Shown: in pieces, positions 19,246 through 28,295 of the stretch
Numbering within the stretch: the first letter of the stretch is position 1
Layout of the letters: each line of letters starts with the position of its first letter
Assembly: GCF_000719135.1 (NCBI RefSeq)
Contig: NZ_JOEK01000015.1
Coordinates: 1-64,000 of the forward strand
From: Streptomyces avicenniae
GTDB lineage: Bacteria > Actinomycetota > Actinomycetes > Streptomycetales > Streptomycetaceae
Direction of reading: 5' to 3'
DNA: 64,000 nucleotides
Program-made: the position numbers and the translations under genes
The notes under the pieces: generated by a model
Told to the model about the DNA's origin: nothing
Seen by the model: only the letters and a program-made list of their open reading frames with translations
The model's database searches: none

Positions 19246-19263
19246 CGCGCCCGCCGCGCGGCG

Positions 19264-19863
19264 TCACTCCCCGGCCGCCGCCCGCAGCGCCCCGTGCGCC
19301 ATCCGCCGCAGCAGCGCCGCCGTCTCCTCCCGGGACGGCAGCGCGCTCGGCCGCGACAGGCGCGGCGTCGAGTTCAGCAGCCCGAAGACCGCGTGCACCG
19401 CGGCCCGCGCCGCCGGTTCCGACAGGCCGCCGTACGCCCGCCGCGCCACGCCCACCCACAGCTCCACGTACTGCCGCTGCAACCGCCGCACGCGCTTGCG
19501 CTCCGCCTCGGGCAGCCGGTCCAGCTCGCGGTCGTGCAGCGTGATCAGCGCCCGGTCGTCCAGCGCGAAGTCGATGTGCCCCCTGACCAGCGCGTCCAGC
19601 GCCTCGGCCGCCGACCGGCCCGCCTCCTCCGCCTCCCTGACGCGCTGCTCGCCGCCGTCCCGCAGGCGGCTGCTGATCCCGACGAGCAGCTCCGTCAGCA
19701 TCGCGTCCTTGCCCGCGAAGTGCCGGTAGAGCGCGGGCCCGCTGATGCCGACGGCGGCCCCTATCTCGTCCACGCCGACGCCGTGGAAACCACGCTCGGC
19801 GAAGAGGCGGGACGCCTCGCGGAGGATCTGGAGGCGGCGCGGGCCCGCGGCGTGGGTGGTCAT
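19264..19863 (-). CDS. TetR-family regulator of the isovaleryl/leucine operon
   Basis: A 199-aa TetR protein with HTH ILREASRLFAERGFHGVGVDEIG followed by GISGPALYRHFAGKDAML (about residues 12-55). It is divergent from the acyl-CoA carboxylase operon, with a palindrome in the 47-nt gap. Family members in this position repress branched-chain acyl-CoA catabolism and respond to acyl-CoA; that role is inferred from context. TACAAT lies 8 nt upstream of its ATG on the minus strand. Confidence 0.88.
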   Translation of the reverse strand: MTTHAAGPRRLQILREASRLFAERGFHGVGVDEIGAAVGISGPALYRHFAGKDAMLTELLVGISSRLRDGGEQRVREAEEAGRSAAEALDALVRGHIDFALDDRALITLHDRELDRLPEAERKRVRRLQRQYVELWVGVARRAYGGLSEPAARAAVHAVFGLLNSTPRLSRPSALPSREETAALLRRMAHGALRAAAGE

Positions 19864-19871
19864 GGACAGCC

Positions 19872-19910
19872 ATTGTAGACAGGCCGGTTAGCGAGCGTTA
19901 ACCTGGCGGC
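19872..19910. promoter_or_regulatory. Divergent promoter-operator of the leucine catabolic operon
   Basis: An imperfect 18-bp dyad at 19886-19903 (GGTTAGCGA/GCGTTAACC) overlaps the rightward -10 TAACCT (19899-19904), which ends 6 nt before the ATG of the carboxyltransferase gene. The leftward -10 TACAAT is the complement of 19872-19877. A repressor bound here would block the rightward promoter directly. Confidence 0.65.
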
Positions 19911-21518
19911 ATGCGGCAGGCAGCACCGGTGCTGAGCAGTACGGCCGACCCGGCGTCCGACACGTACGCGGCGAATGTCGCGGCCCATCGCGGACTCGCC
20001 GCCCGGCTGCGGGAGAAGCTGGCCACGGCCCGCCTCGGCGGCGGCGAACGGGCCCGCGCCCGCCACCTCGCCCGGGGCAAGCTCCTGCCGCGCGACCGGG
20101 TGGACACGCTGCTCGACCCCGGCTCCCCGTTCCTGGAGATCGCGCCGCTCGCCGCCGACGGCCTCTACGACGGCCAGGCGCCCGCCGCCGGGGTCATCGC
20201 GGGCATCGGCCGGGTCAGCGGCCGGGAGTGCGTGATCATCGCCAACGACGCGACGGTCAAGGGCGGCACGTACTACCCGATGACCGTCAAGAAGCACCTG
20301 CGCGCCCAGGAGATCGCCCTCGACAACCGGCTGCCCTGCCTCTACCTGGTGGACTCCGGCGGCGCCTTCCTCCCGCTCCAGGACGAGGTCTTCCCCGACC
20401 GCGACCACTTCGGCCGCATCTTCTACCACCAGGCCCGCATGTCCGCCGAGGGCATCCCGCAGATCGCCGCCGTCCTCGGCTCCTGCACGGCGGGCGGCGC
20501 GTACGTCCCGGCGATGAGCGACGAGGCCGTCATCGTGCGCGGCCAGGGCACCATCTTCCTCGGCGGCCCGCCGCTGGTGAAGGCCGCCACCGGCGAGGTC
20601 GTCACGGCCGAGGAACTGGGCGGCGGCGAGGTCCACGCGAAGGTCTCGGGCGTCACCGACCACCTCGCCGAGGACGACGCACACGCGCTGCGCACCGTCC
20701 GCGCGATCGTCGCGACCCTGCCGGAACGCGGCCCGCTGCCCTGGGCCGTCGCGCCCGTCGAGGAACCGGCCGTCGATCCCGCCGGGCTCTACGGCGTCGT
20801 CCCCACCGACCCGCGCACCCCGTACGACGTCCGCGAGGTCGTCGCGCGGCTCGTGGACGGCTCGCGCTTCGCCGAGTTCAAGGCCGAGTTCGGCACCACC
20901 CTCGTCACCGGCTTCGCCCACCTGCACGGCCACCCGGTCGGCATCGTCGCCAACAACGGCATCCTCTTCTCCGAATCCGCCCAGAAGGGCGCCCACTTCG
21001 TCGAGCTGTGCGACCAGCGCGGCATCCCGCTGCTGTTCCTCCAGAACATCTCGGGCTTCATGGTCGGCCGCGCCTACGAGGCGGGCGGCATCGCCAAGCA
21101 CGGCGCCAAGATGGTGACGGCCGTGGCCTGCGCCCGCGTCCCCAAGCTGACCGTCGTCATCGGCGGCTCCTACGGCGCGGGCAACTACTCGATGTGCGGC
21201 CGGGCGTACTCGCCCCGCTTCCTGTGGATGTGGCCCGGCGCGCGGATCTCCGTCATGGGCGGCGAACAGGCCGCCTCCGTCCTCGCCACCGTCCGCCGCG
21301 AGCAGCGGCCCGACTGGAGCGCCGAGGAGGAAGAGGAGTTCAAGGCCCCGATCCGCGCGCAGTACGAGGAACGCGGCAACGCCTGGTACGCCACCGCCCG
21401 CCTGTGGGACGACGGCGTCATCGACCCGCTGGAGACCCGCACCGTCCTCGGCCTCGCGCTGACGGTCTGCGGGGGCGCGCCCCTGCCCGAGCGGCGCCAC
21501 GGCGTCTTCCGCATGTGA
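19911..21518 (+). CDS. accD1: Methylcrotonyl-CoA carboxylase-type carboxyltransferase (beta) subunit
   Basis: A 535-aa carboxyltransferase of the biotin-dependent acyl-CoA carboxylase family, closest by motif to 3-methylcrotonyl-CoA carboxylase beta: [53 protein letters not shown] and [16 protein letters not shown]. It transfers carboxyl from carboxybiotin to 3-methylcrotonyl-CoA in leucine breakdown. Its ATG is leaderless-type. It heads an operon with the alpha subunit, HMG-CoA lyase and an acyl-CoA dehydrogenase. Confidence 0.93.
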   Translation: MRQAAPVLSSTADPASDTYAANVAAHRGLAARLREKLATARLGGGERARARHLARGKLLPRDRVDTLLDPGSPFLEIAPLAADGLYDGQAPAAGVIAGIGRVSGRECVIIANDATVKGGTYYPMTVKKHLRAQEIALDNRLPCLYLVDSGGAFLPLQDEVFPDRDHFGRIFYHQARMSAEGIPQIAAVLGSCTAGGAYVPAMSDEAVIVRGQGTIFLGGPPLVKAATGEVVTAEELGGGEVHAKVSGVTDHLAEDDAHALRTVRAIVATLPERGPLPWAVAPVEEPAVDPAGLYGVVPTDPRTPYDVREVVARLVDGSRFAEFKAEFGTTLVTGFAHLHGHPVGIVANNGILFSESAQKGAHFVELCDQRGIPLLFLQNISGFMVGRAYEAGGIAKHGAKMVTAVACARVPKLTVVIGGSYGAGNYSMCGRAYSPRFLWMWPGARISVMGGEQAASVLATVRREQRPDWSAEEEEEFKAPIRAQYEERGNAWYATARLWDDGVIDPLETRTVLGLALTVCGGAPLPERRHGVFRM

Positions 21519-21552
21519 GCCGCGTCCGACGACGAGAGGGGAACGACCACCG

Positions 21553-23538
21553 ATGTTCGACACCGTGCTCGTCGCCAACCGGGGCGAGATCGCCGTCCGC
21601 GTCATCCGCACGCTGCGCCGCCTCGGCATCACCTCCGTGGCCGTGCACTCCGACGCCGACGCGGACGCCCGGCACGTCCGCGAGGCCGACACGGCGGTGC
21701 GCCTCGGCCCGGCGCGGGCCGCCGACAGCTACCTGTCCGCCGACCGCCTGCTGGAGGCCGCCGTACGCGGCGGCGCCCAGGCCGTCCACCCCGGCTACGG
21801 CTTCCTCGCCGAGAACGCCGCGTTCGCCCGCGCCGTCGAGGCCGCAGGGCTGACGTTCGTCGGCCCGCCCGCCGATGCCATCGAGGCGATGGGCGACAAG
21901 ATCCGCGCCAAACGCCTCGCGGCCCGGGGCGGCGTGCCCGTCGTGCCCGGCACGGTGGACGGCGACCTGTCCGACGCCGCCCGCGACCCCGGCTTCCCAC
22001 TGCTCCTCAAGCCCTCGGCGGGCGGCGGCGGCAAGGGCATGCGCCTGGTCCGCGACCCGGAGCGGCTGGCCGACGAGATCGCCGCGGCCCGCCGCGAGGC
22101 GCGCGCCGCGTTCGGCGACGACACGCTGCTCGCCGAGCGGTGGATCGACCGGCCCCGGCACATCGAGATCCAGGTGCTCGCCGACGCGCACGGCGGCGTC
22201 GTCCACCTCGGCGAGCGCGAGTGCTCCCTCCAGCGCCGCCACCAGAAGATCGTGGAGGAGGCGCCCAGCCCGCTCCTCGACGCCGCCACGCGCGCCGCCA
22301 TGGGCGAGGCCGCCGTACGGGCCGCGCGCGGCTGCGGCTACCGGGGCGCGGGCACCGTCGAGTTCATCGTGCCGGGCGACGACCCCGCGACGTACTACTT
22401 CATGGAGATGAACACCCGCCTCCAGGTCGAGCACCCCGTCACCGAGCTGACGACCGGGCTCGACCTCGTGGAGTGGCAACTGCGCGTCGCCGCGGGGGAG
22501 CCGCTGCCCTTCACGCAGGACGACGCCCCCACCGCGCGGGGCCACGCCGTCGAGGCGCGGATCTACGCCGAGAACCCCCGGCTCGACTTCCTGCCCTCGT
22601 CCGGCCCCGTCCTGCTCCTGCGCGAGCCCGAGGGCGAAGGCGTCCGCGTGGACTCCGGGCTGCTGGCGGGCACCGAGGTCACCACCGACTACGACCCCAT
22701 GCTCGCCAAGGTCGTCGCCCACGGCCCCGACCGCCCCACCGCGCTGCGCCGCCTGCGCGCCGCGCTCGGCGGCACGACCGTGCTCGGCCTGGAGACCAAC
22801 ACCGGCTTCCTCCGGCGGCTGCTCGCCCATCCCGACGTCGCCGCAGGGACGTTCGACACCGGGCTCGTGGACCGCGAACGGGCCGCGCTCGTCCCGGCCG
22901 CCGTGCCCGACGAGGTGTACGCCGCGGCGGCCCTCCTCGCCCACGCCGCCCTCGCCCCGGCCCCCGAACCCGGTGGCTGGACCGACCCGTTCGCCGTCCC
23001 GTCCGGCTGGCGCCTCGGCGGCGAGGCGGCCTGGACCCCGTGCGCGCTGCGCGTGACCGGCGGCGAGCCCGTGACCGTACGGGTCAGGCCGGGCGAGGCA
23101 CGCGTCGGCGACGCCCCGCCCCGGCCCGCCCGGCTGCTCCCCGCCACGGGTGACGACGCGCCAGGCACCGTCCGCCTCCACCACGCGGGCGCCACCCACA
23201 CGTTCCGGCACGCCCAGGGCCCCGACGGCGTCTGGCTCGGGCGTGACGGCGACACCTGGCACGTGCGCGACCACGACCCCGTCACGGCGGCGGGCGGGGC
23301 CCGCGCGGGCGCCGCCGACGCCCTGCGCGCACCGATGCCGGGGACCGTCACCGTCGTCAAGGCCGCCGTCGGGGACGCCCTGCGCGCCGGGCAGAGCCTG
23401 CTGGTCGTGGAGGCCATGAAGATGGAACACGTCGTCGCCGCGCCGCACGACGGCGTCCTCACCGCGCTGCACGTCACGGCGGGGGCGACCGTCGCCATGG
23501 ACCAGCCGCTCGCCGTCGTCACCGCGCCCGAGGAGTGA
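21553..23538 (+). CDS. accA1: Biotin carboxylase/BCCP (alpha) subunit of acyl-CoA carboxylase
   Basis: A 661-aa biotin-carboxylating subunit. The N-terminal biotin carboxylase begins VLVANRGEIAVRVIRTLRRLGI, with the ATP-grasp glycine loop KPSAGGGGKGM and catalytic EMNTRLQVEHPVTE. The C-terminal biotinyl domain carries VEAMKMEH, with the biotinylated lysine at about residue 623. With the preceding subunit it should carboxylate 3-methylcrotonyl-CoA. GAGGGG lies upstream of ATG 21553, 34 nt after the beta gene. Confidence 0.94.
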   Translation: MFDTVLVANRGEIAVRVIRTLRRLGITSVAVHSDADADARHVREADTAVRLGPARAADSYLSADRLLEAAVRGGAQAVHPGYGFLAENAAFARAVEAAGLTFVGPPADAIEAMGDKIRAKRLAARGGVPVVPGTVDGDLSDAARDPGFPLLLKPSAGGGGKGMRLVRDPERLADEIAAARREARAAFGDDTLLAERWIDRPRHIEIQVLADAHGGVVHLGERECSLQRRHQKIVEEAPSPLLDAATRAAMGEAAVRAARGCGYRGAGTVEFIVPGDDPATYYFMEMNTRLQVEHPVTELTTGLDLVEWQLRVAAGEPLPFTQDDAPTARGHAVEARIYAENPRLDFLPSSGPVLLLREPEGEGVRVDSGLLAGTEVTTDYDPMLAKVVAHGPDRPTALRRLRAALGGTTVLGLETNTGFLRRLLAHPDVAAGTFDTGLVDRERAALVPAAVPDEVYAAAALLAHAALAPAPEPGGWTDPFAVPSGWRLGGEAAWTPCALRVTGGEPVTVRVRPGEARVGDAPPRPARLLPATGDDAPGTVRLHHAGATHTFRHAQGPDGVWLGRDGDTWHVRDHDPVTAAGGARAGAADALRAPMPGTVTVVKAAVGDALRAGQSLLVVEAMKMEHVVAAPHDGVLTALHVTAGATVAMDQPLAVVTAPEE

Positions 23539-23542
23539 ACCG

Positions 23543-24487
23543 ATGAGCGCCACGCCCGCCCCGTCCCCCGTGCCAGAGCCGGGGCTGCCCGCGCGCGTGC
23601 GTATCCACGAGGTCGGGCCGCGCGACGGCCTCCAGAACGAGGCCGCCGTCGTGCCCGTCGAGGTCAAGGCCGAGTTCATCCACCGCCTCGCCGCCGCCGG
23701 GCTCACCACCGTCGAGGCCACCAGCTTCGTGCACCCAGGGCGCGTGCCCCAACTCGCCGACGCCGACGAGCTCTTCCCGCTGCTCGGCGACCTCACCGGC
23801 GTGCGCCTGCCCGTCCTCGTGCCGAACGTACGCGGCCTCGACCGCGCCCTCGCGCGCGGCGCCCGTGAGATCGCGATCTTCGCCAGCGTCACGGAGTCGT
23901 TCGCGCGGGCCAACCTCGGCCGGGGCGTGGACGCGTCGCTGGCCATGTTCGCGCCCGTCGTCGCGCGCGCCGCCGACGCGGGCGTGCCCGTGCGCGGCTA
24001 CCTGTCGATGTGCTTCGGCGACCCGTGGGAGGGGGACGTGCCCGTGGCGCGGGTCACGGCGCTGGCCCGCCGTCTCCTCGACCTCGGCTGCGCCGAGCTG
24101 AGCCTCGGCGACACCATCGGCGTCGCCACGCCAGGACAGGTCGGCGCGCTGCTCACCGCCCTGGACGCGGCCGGGATCCCCGCCGACCGCCTCGCCGTCC
24201 ACTTCCACGACACCTACGGCCAGGCGCTCGCCAACACCCTGACCGCCCTGCGGCACGGCGTCACCACCGTGGACGCCGCCGCCGGCGGGCTCGGCGGCTG
24301 CCCGTTCGCGAGGTCGGCCACCGGCAACCTGGCCACCGAGGACCTGCTGTGGATGCTGCGCGGCCTCGGCGTCGAGACCGGCGTTGACCTCGGCCGCCTG
24401 GCCGCCACCAGCCTGTGGATGGCCGGACACCTCGGCCGTCCCAGCCCCTCACGCACCGTACGCGCGCTCGCGACCGAGGAGTCCTGA
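23543..24487 (+). CDS. hmgL: Hydroxymethylglutaryl-CoA lyase
   Basis: A 314-aa HMG-CoA lyase of the DRE-TIM family. The catalytic EVGPRDGLQNE is at residues 22-32, and later come FGDPWEGDV, SLGDTIGVATP and the metal site HFHDTYGQALAN, with GGLGGCPFARSATGN holding the cysteine of the flexible loop. It cleaves HMG-CoA to acetoacetate and acetyl-CoA, the last step of leucine catabolism. It starts 4 nt after the alpha subunit, with GAGGAG as ribosome site. Confidence 0.94.
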   Translation: MSATPAPSPVPEPGLPARVRIHEVGPRDGLQNEAAVVPVEVKAEFIHRLAAAGLTTVEATSFVHPGRVPQLADADELFPLLGDLTGVRLPVLVPNVRGLDRALARGAREIAIFASVTESFARANLGRGVDASLAMFAPVVARAADAGVPVRGYLSMCFGDPWEGDVPVARVTALARRLLDLGCAELSLGDTIGVATPGQVGALLTALDAAGIPADRLAVHFHDTYGQALANTLTALRHGVTTVDAAAGGLGGCPFARSATGNLATEDLLWMLRGLGVETGVDLGRLAATSLWMAGHLGRPSPSRTVRALATEES

Positions 24488-24489
24488 CG

Positions 24490-25644
24490 ATGCCCCTGGA
24501 CCACCGCCTCAGCCCCGAACACGAGGAACTGCGCCGCACCGTCGAGGCGTTCGCGCACGACGTCGTCGCCCCCCGCATCGGCGAGCACTACGAGAACCAC
24601 ACGTTCCCCTACGACATCGTGCGCGAGATGGGCCGCATGGGCCTCTTCGGCCTGCCCTTCCCCGAGACGTACGGCGGCATGGGCGGCGACTACCTCGCGC
24701 TGTGCCTGGCGCTGGAGGAACTGGCCCGCGTGGACTCCTCGGTGGCCATCACGCTGGAGGCGGGCGTCTCGCTCGGCGCCATGCCGATCCACCGCTTCGG
24801 CACCGAGGAGCAGAAGGCCACCTGGCTGCCCCGGCTGTGCAGCGGCGAGATGCTGGGCGCGTTCGGGCTGACCGAGCCGGACTGCGGCTCCGACGCGGGC
24901 GGCACCCGCACCACCGCCGTCCTGGACGGCGACAGCTGGGTCATCAACGGCACCAAGAGCTTCATCACCAACTCGGGCACCGACATCACCGGTCTGATCA
25001 CCGTCACCGCCGTCACCGCGCTCCCGGACGGCGGCCGGGGCATCTCCACCATCATCGTCCCGGCAGGCACCCCCGGGCTCACCGTCGCCCCGCCGTACTC
25101 CAAGGTCGGCTGGAACGCCTCGGACACGCACGAGCTGTCCCTCGCCGACGTCCGCGTCCCCGCCGCCAACCTGCTCGGCGAACCGGGGCGCGGCTACGCG
25201 CAGTTCCTCCGCATCCTGGACGAGGGCCGCATCGCCATCTCCGCGCTCGCGACCGGCCTGGCGCAGGGCTGCGTGGACGAGTCGGTGCGCTACGCGGCCC
25301 AGCGCGAGGCGTTCGGCCGCCCGATCGGCGCGAACCAGGCGATCCAGTTCAAGCTGGCCGACATGGAGACGCGCGCCCACACCGCCCGCACGGCCTGGCG
25401 CGACGCGGCGTCGCGGCTGCTGGCGGGGGAGCCGTTCAAGAAGGCCGCCGCCATCGCCAAGCTGCACTCCTCCGACGTCGCGGTCGTCAACGCCCGCGAG
25501 GCCACGCAGATCCACGGCGGGTACGGCTTCATGAACGAGTACCCGGTGGCGCGGATGTGGCGGGACGCGAAGATCCTGGAGATCGGCGAGGGCACGAGCG
25601 AGGTGCAGCGGATGCTCATCGCGCGCGAGCTGAGCGTGGCCTGA
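24490..25644 (+). CDS. acdH: Acyl-CoA dehydrogenase (AcdH-like, branched/short chain)
   Basis: A 384-aa FAD acyl-CoA dehydrogenase. Visible marks are FGLTEPDCGSDAGG (FAD/substrate loop), WVINGTKSFITNSG, EAFGRPIGANQAIQFKLADM and QIHGGYGFMNEYPVARMWRD near the end. The usual C-terminal catalytic Glu is present in GEGTSE; eukaryotic isovaleryl-CoA dehydrogenases have Ala there and take their base from another helix, so this enzyme looks like a broader short/branched-chain dehydrogenase. The ATG follows the lyase stop by 2 nt. Part of its 3' end is duplicated 3.2 kb downstream. Confidence 0.92.
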   Translation: MPLDHRLSPEHEELRRTVEAFAHDVVAPRIGEHYENHTFPYDIVREMGRMGLFGLPFPETYGGMGGDYLALCLALEELARVDSSVAITLEAGVSLGAMPIHRFGTEEQKATWLPRLCSGEMLGAFGLTEPDCGSDAGGTRTTAVLDGDSWVINGTKSFITNSGTDITGLITVTAVTALPDGGRGISTIIVPAGTPGLTVAPPYSKVGWNASDTHELSLADVRVPAANLLGEPGRGYAQFLRILDEGRIAISALATGLAQGCVDESVRYAAQREAFGRPIGANQAIQFKLADMETRAHTARTAWRDAASRLLAGEPFKKAAAIAKLHSSDVAVVNAREATQIHGGYGFMNEYPVARMWRDAKILEIGEGTSEVQRMLIARELSVA

Positions 25645-25673
25645 GCCGCGGCGGGGCGCCTCCGGGGCCACGG
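25621..25673. repeat. Direct repeat copy A flanking the accessory module (3' end of acdH)
   Basis: The 42 nt at 25621-25662 match 28859-28900 with one mismatch, and the next 11 nt (CGGGGCCACGG) match 28917-28927 after a 16-nt block found only in copy B. Copy A covers the last eight codons and the stop of acdH. The pair encloses the 3.2-kb module. Confidence 0.85.
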
Positions 25674-25723
25674 AGCAGGGGTGTGTCCCGTCGAGAGTGG
25701 TTTGCGGACACAACGGGTCGCGA

Positions 25724-25752
25724 TTGCACGGCAGTTGACGATGAAATACAGT
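25724..25752 (+). promoter_or_regulatory. Putative promoter of the WXG-type module
   Basis: TTGCAC at 25724-25729 and TACAGT at 25747-25752 are separated by 17 nt, in an A/T-richer stretch 42 nt before the first gene of the module. Confidence 0.55.
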
Positions 25753-25793
25753 CAGTGACGCCTTGGCCCTTCTGCCGTCACCCCAGGGACGTC

Positions 25794-26180
25794 ATGTCGA
25801 ACCCGGAACCACAGTCGTCACCCTCTTCGCTGGACTTGGCCGTGGACTCGGCTCATCTGGGGTCCATCAGGACGGACGCGGCCTCGTTGGGGCGCATAGC
25901 CCTCCAGGGCGGCCAGGCGGCGGGCAGCACGTACGGTGCCGTGCCGGAACTGCGGTCGGCCGGTTTCGACAGCGGCGACGCGCTCCACCATGCGATGTGG
26001 CGCTTCACTCAGCAGTCCCTGCACCTCGCGGCGGACTGCGACCACATCGCCGAGCATCTGGGGGCCACGGTCACGGCCCACGCCGGTCTGGAAGCCGACA
26101 TCGAGGCCGGACTGGCCGCCGATGCCGCCGCCCTGCCGCAGCAGGCTTTGCCGCTCAACCTCGGTATCTCGGCGCTGTGA
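25794..26180 (+). CDS. Small helical protein, possible ESX-like partner
   Basis: A 128-aa protein with no signal or membrane segment, predicted mostly helical (ALHHAMWRFTQQSLHLAADCDHIAEHLG). I do not recognise a named family. Its position 9 nt before a large WXG-motif protein, and its size, resemble the small helical partners encoded with ESX/type VII substrates, but it lacks a WXG motif. ATG 25794 is the natural MSNPEPQ start; no strong ribosome site is seen. Codon choice is looser than in the flanking core genes. Confidence 0.65.
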   Translation: MSNPEPQSSPSSLDLAVDSAHLGSIRTDAASLGRIALQGGQAAGSTYGAVPELRSAGFDSGDALHHAMWRFTQQSLHLAADCDHIAEHLGATVTAHAGLEADIEAGLAADAAALPQQALPLNLGISAL

Positions 26181-26189
26181 GGGGCTGAC

Positions 26190-28295
26190 ATGCCGACATT
26201 CGAGCAATTGTGGAACTTTCGCCCCACGGTGCTGAGCACTGCCGTCGAGGACTGGCAACGGACCGCGCGTGACCTCGACGAGCTGGCGGATGAAGCCAGG
26301 GACGGCATGCGCGCCAAGGCGGCCGAAGGCTCCTGGGAAGGCCAGAACGCCGCGGTCTCCCGGCAGTTCGTCTTCACGACCACCACCCAGTTCCGCTACG
26401 CGCATCGACAGGCGCGCGCCGTCCACGCGATGATCCGCGACTTCCGCGACACGCAAGAGGCGCTTGTGCGGCGGCTGACGGAGATCGTGGACGACGCGGG
26501 GGGCCGCGGGTTACATGTCGGCCCCGACGGCCGGGTGACCGCGCGGGAGGCCGCCCCGGACACGTCCGAGCGTCCCGGCGACACGGCCGCGGCCGACAGT
26601 CAGGCTGCGATCCAGTCGCTGACGGCGGAGATCGAGGCCGTGCTCGCCGAGTCGGCCGAGTGCGACGCGACGGTGGCCCGCGCGTTGCGCGACATCGTCG
26701 GCGAGGACCGCGACTTCTTCGCCCCGCCCGGTCTCCTCGGGCTGGAGAACGCCGAGCAGACGCAGGGCGAGGCGGACGCGCGGGAGGCGATCGCGCTCAT
26801 CGGTTCCGACGCCTTCGACGACATCGAGGGCACGGAGCGGTTGAACGAGCTGCTGGAGGCCAACCGGGGCAACGAGCACTTCGCCGCCGCCCTTGCCACC
26901 GGTCTCGGCGCATCGGGAACGCTGGACTTCTGGGCCCGGACGCTCAACCACACCGGTTCCGACGATCCGACCGACACCTACACGGCCGACGTCGTCCGCC
27001 TCCGGGAGAACTTCGGCCACGTCCTCGGCGAGGCCACGCGCAGCGACGACCCGGACATGGCCGCCTGGGAGCAGGACGTCGTCGCGCTGGGGATGCAACG
27101 CTTCGGGCCGGAGACGACCGTGCGTCCCTACGGGTTCCAGCTGATGAGCGACCTCCTGAACAACGGCACGTACGACGGCGACTTCCTGACCTCGTACGGT
27201 GACGCCTTGCTGGCGGCCGACCGGGGCCAGACGGTGGGCGGCGCGCCCTTCTGGGAGCAGGCAGCCGACCCGGCGGCGTATCGCGAACTGGTGGGTGACG
27301 CGTTCCGGCTCGACCCGATGACCGGCTTCCTGCACGCGCTCAGCGGCGACCCTGCCGCGGCGAACACCTTCCTCGGCGCCACGGAGCCCGAGGACAATCT
27401 CCACTACCTGCTGGACGAGCGGCAGCACGGCCAGGTCACCGAGGAACTGGCCGAGGGCGGCGGCCTGGCCTCCTACGCGGCGCTCGGCGACGCCTTGACG
27501 GCGGCGACCACGGGCATGAGCCCGACCGACCCGGCCGCCGATCCGGCCGAACGCGGCCCGGAGCAGGTGCGGGTGCTCGACCGTGCGGTGGGCATCCTCG
27601 CCGGACAGGGCAACGACTTCCCGGAGGACCTGCGGCAACCGATGGCCCAGATCCTGGTCGGCCAGGGCGAGGTCACCCACGAGACGGCGACGGATCTCGA
27701 CGACTCGGCTCCGCTGGACTCGCGTCAACTGTTCGATGTCGTCACCCAGCTCTCGCGTGACCCCGACGCGTACCTGACGCTCAACGAGGGGATGAACTAC
27801 GCGCTCGTCGAGTCCTTCCAGGACCCCCGCACGTACGACGGTCAGGGACTGAACCCGGAGGACACTCTCCACCGCGCGGGCCGCACGGTCGGCTTCCTCG
27901 AAGAGGCCAGGAACGCGGCCCTGACCGTCGAAGCCCGCCAGGAGACAGCGGACTCCGTGACCGTGGCGCGTCTGGAGAGCGTGGTTCTCGGCGCGGCGCT
28001 CCGCTACGTCCCCTATGCGGGCCCGGCCCTCGCCGAGACAGGGGGCCTGGTCTCGGCGAACTGGCTCCAGGGCGAGATCGACCGCATCGAGGGCGACTGG
28101 ACCCTGGAGACTCATCGGGTCAGCGCGCTGCGGCAGGACCAGTTGGAAGCTCTCGGAAGAGCCTGGTACGTGGCGAACACCGGCTTTGCCGAGAGCACCA
28201 CGGGTTTCTCACTTGCAGACGGACTGTTCGAGGAGATCAACCAGTCAGCCGACATGTCCGGCAGCCTCGCCGCAGGGGAGCCGGACGGCCGATGA
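26190..28295 (+). CDS. Large WXG-type protein resembling DUF6571 family
   Basis: A 701-aa protein. Residues 1-100 form a helical hairpin-like region with a WXG motif (GSWEGQN, W49-G51), as in ESX/LXG substrates. The rest resembles, from memory, actinobacterial DUF6571 proteins (LRDIVGEDRDFF, DPMTGFLHALSGDPAAANTFLG, LAEGGGLASYAALGDALTAATTG). Near the end lies a hydrophobic segment (VVLGAALRYVPYAGPALAETGG). Codon 108 is TTA, so translation should need the bldA tRNA and be late or development-linked. No toxin domain is recognised at the C-terminus. Its stop overlaps the next gene's start. Confidence 0.75.
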   Translation: MPTFEQLWNFRPTVLSTAVEDWQRTARDLDELADEARDGMRAKAAEGSWEGQNAAVSRQFVFTTTTQFRYAHRQARAVHAMIRDFRDTQEALVRRLTEIVDDAGGRGLHVGPDGRVTAREAAPDTSERPGDTAAADSQAAIQSLTAEIEAVLAESAECDATVARALRDIVGEDRDFFAPPGLLGLENAEQTQGEADAREAIALIGSDAFDDIEGTERLNELLEANRGNEHFAAALATGLGASGTLDFWARTLNHTGSDDPTDTYTADVVRLRENFGHVLGEATRSDDPDMAAWEQDVVALGMQRFGPETTVRPYGFQLMSDLLNNGTYDGDFLTSYGDALLAADRGQTVGGAPFWEQAADPAAYRELVGDAFRLDPMTGFLHALSGDPAAANTFLGATEPEDNLHYLLDERQHGQVTEELAEGGGLASYAALGDALTAATTGMSPTDPAADPAERGPEQVRVLDRAVGILAGQGNDFPEDLRQPMAQILVGQGEVTHETATDLDDSAPLDSRQLFDVVTQLSRDPDAYLTLNEGMNYALVESFQDPRTYDGQGLNPEDTLHRAGRTVGFLEEARNAALTVEARQETADSVTVARLESVVLGAALRYVPYAGPALAETGGLVSANWLQGEIDRIEGDWTLETHRVSALRQDQLEALGRAWYVANTGFAESTTGFSLADGLFEEINQSADMSGSLAAGEPDGR
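26511..26513 (+). promoter_or_regulatory. TTA (bldA) codon in the WXG-type gene
   Basis: In frame with ATG 26190, codon 108 (Leu in RGLHVG) is TTA. TTA is the rarest codon in streptomycetes and is read only by the bldA tRNA. Confidence 0.85.

Noticed and set aside
21418..23946. 842-codon minus-strand frame opposite the biotin carboxylase gene
   Set aside because: Gly/Ala/Arg-rich with no motifs, while the plus strand has intact ATP-grasp and AMKM motifs.
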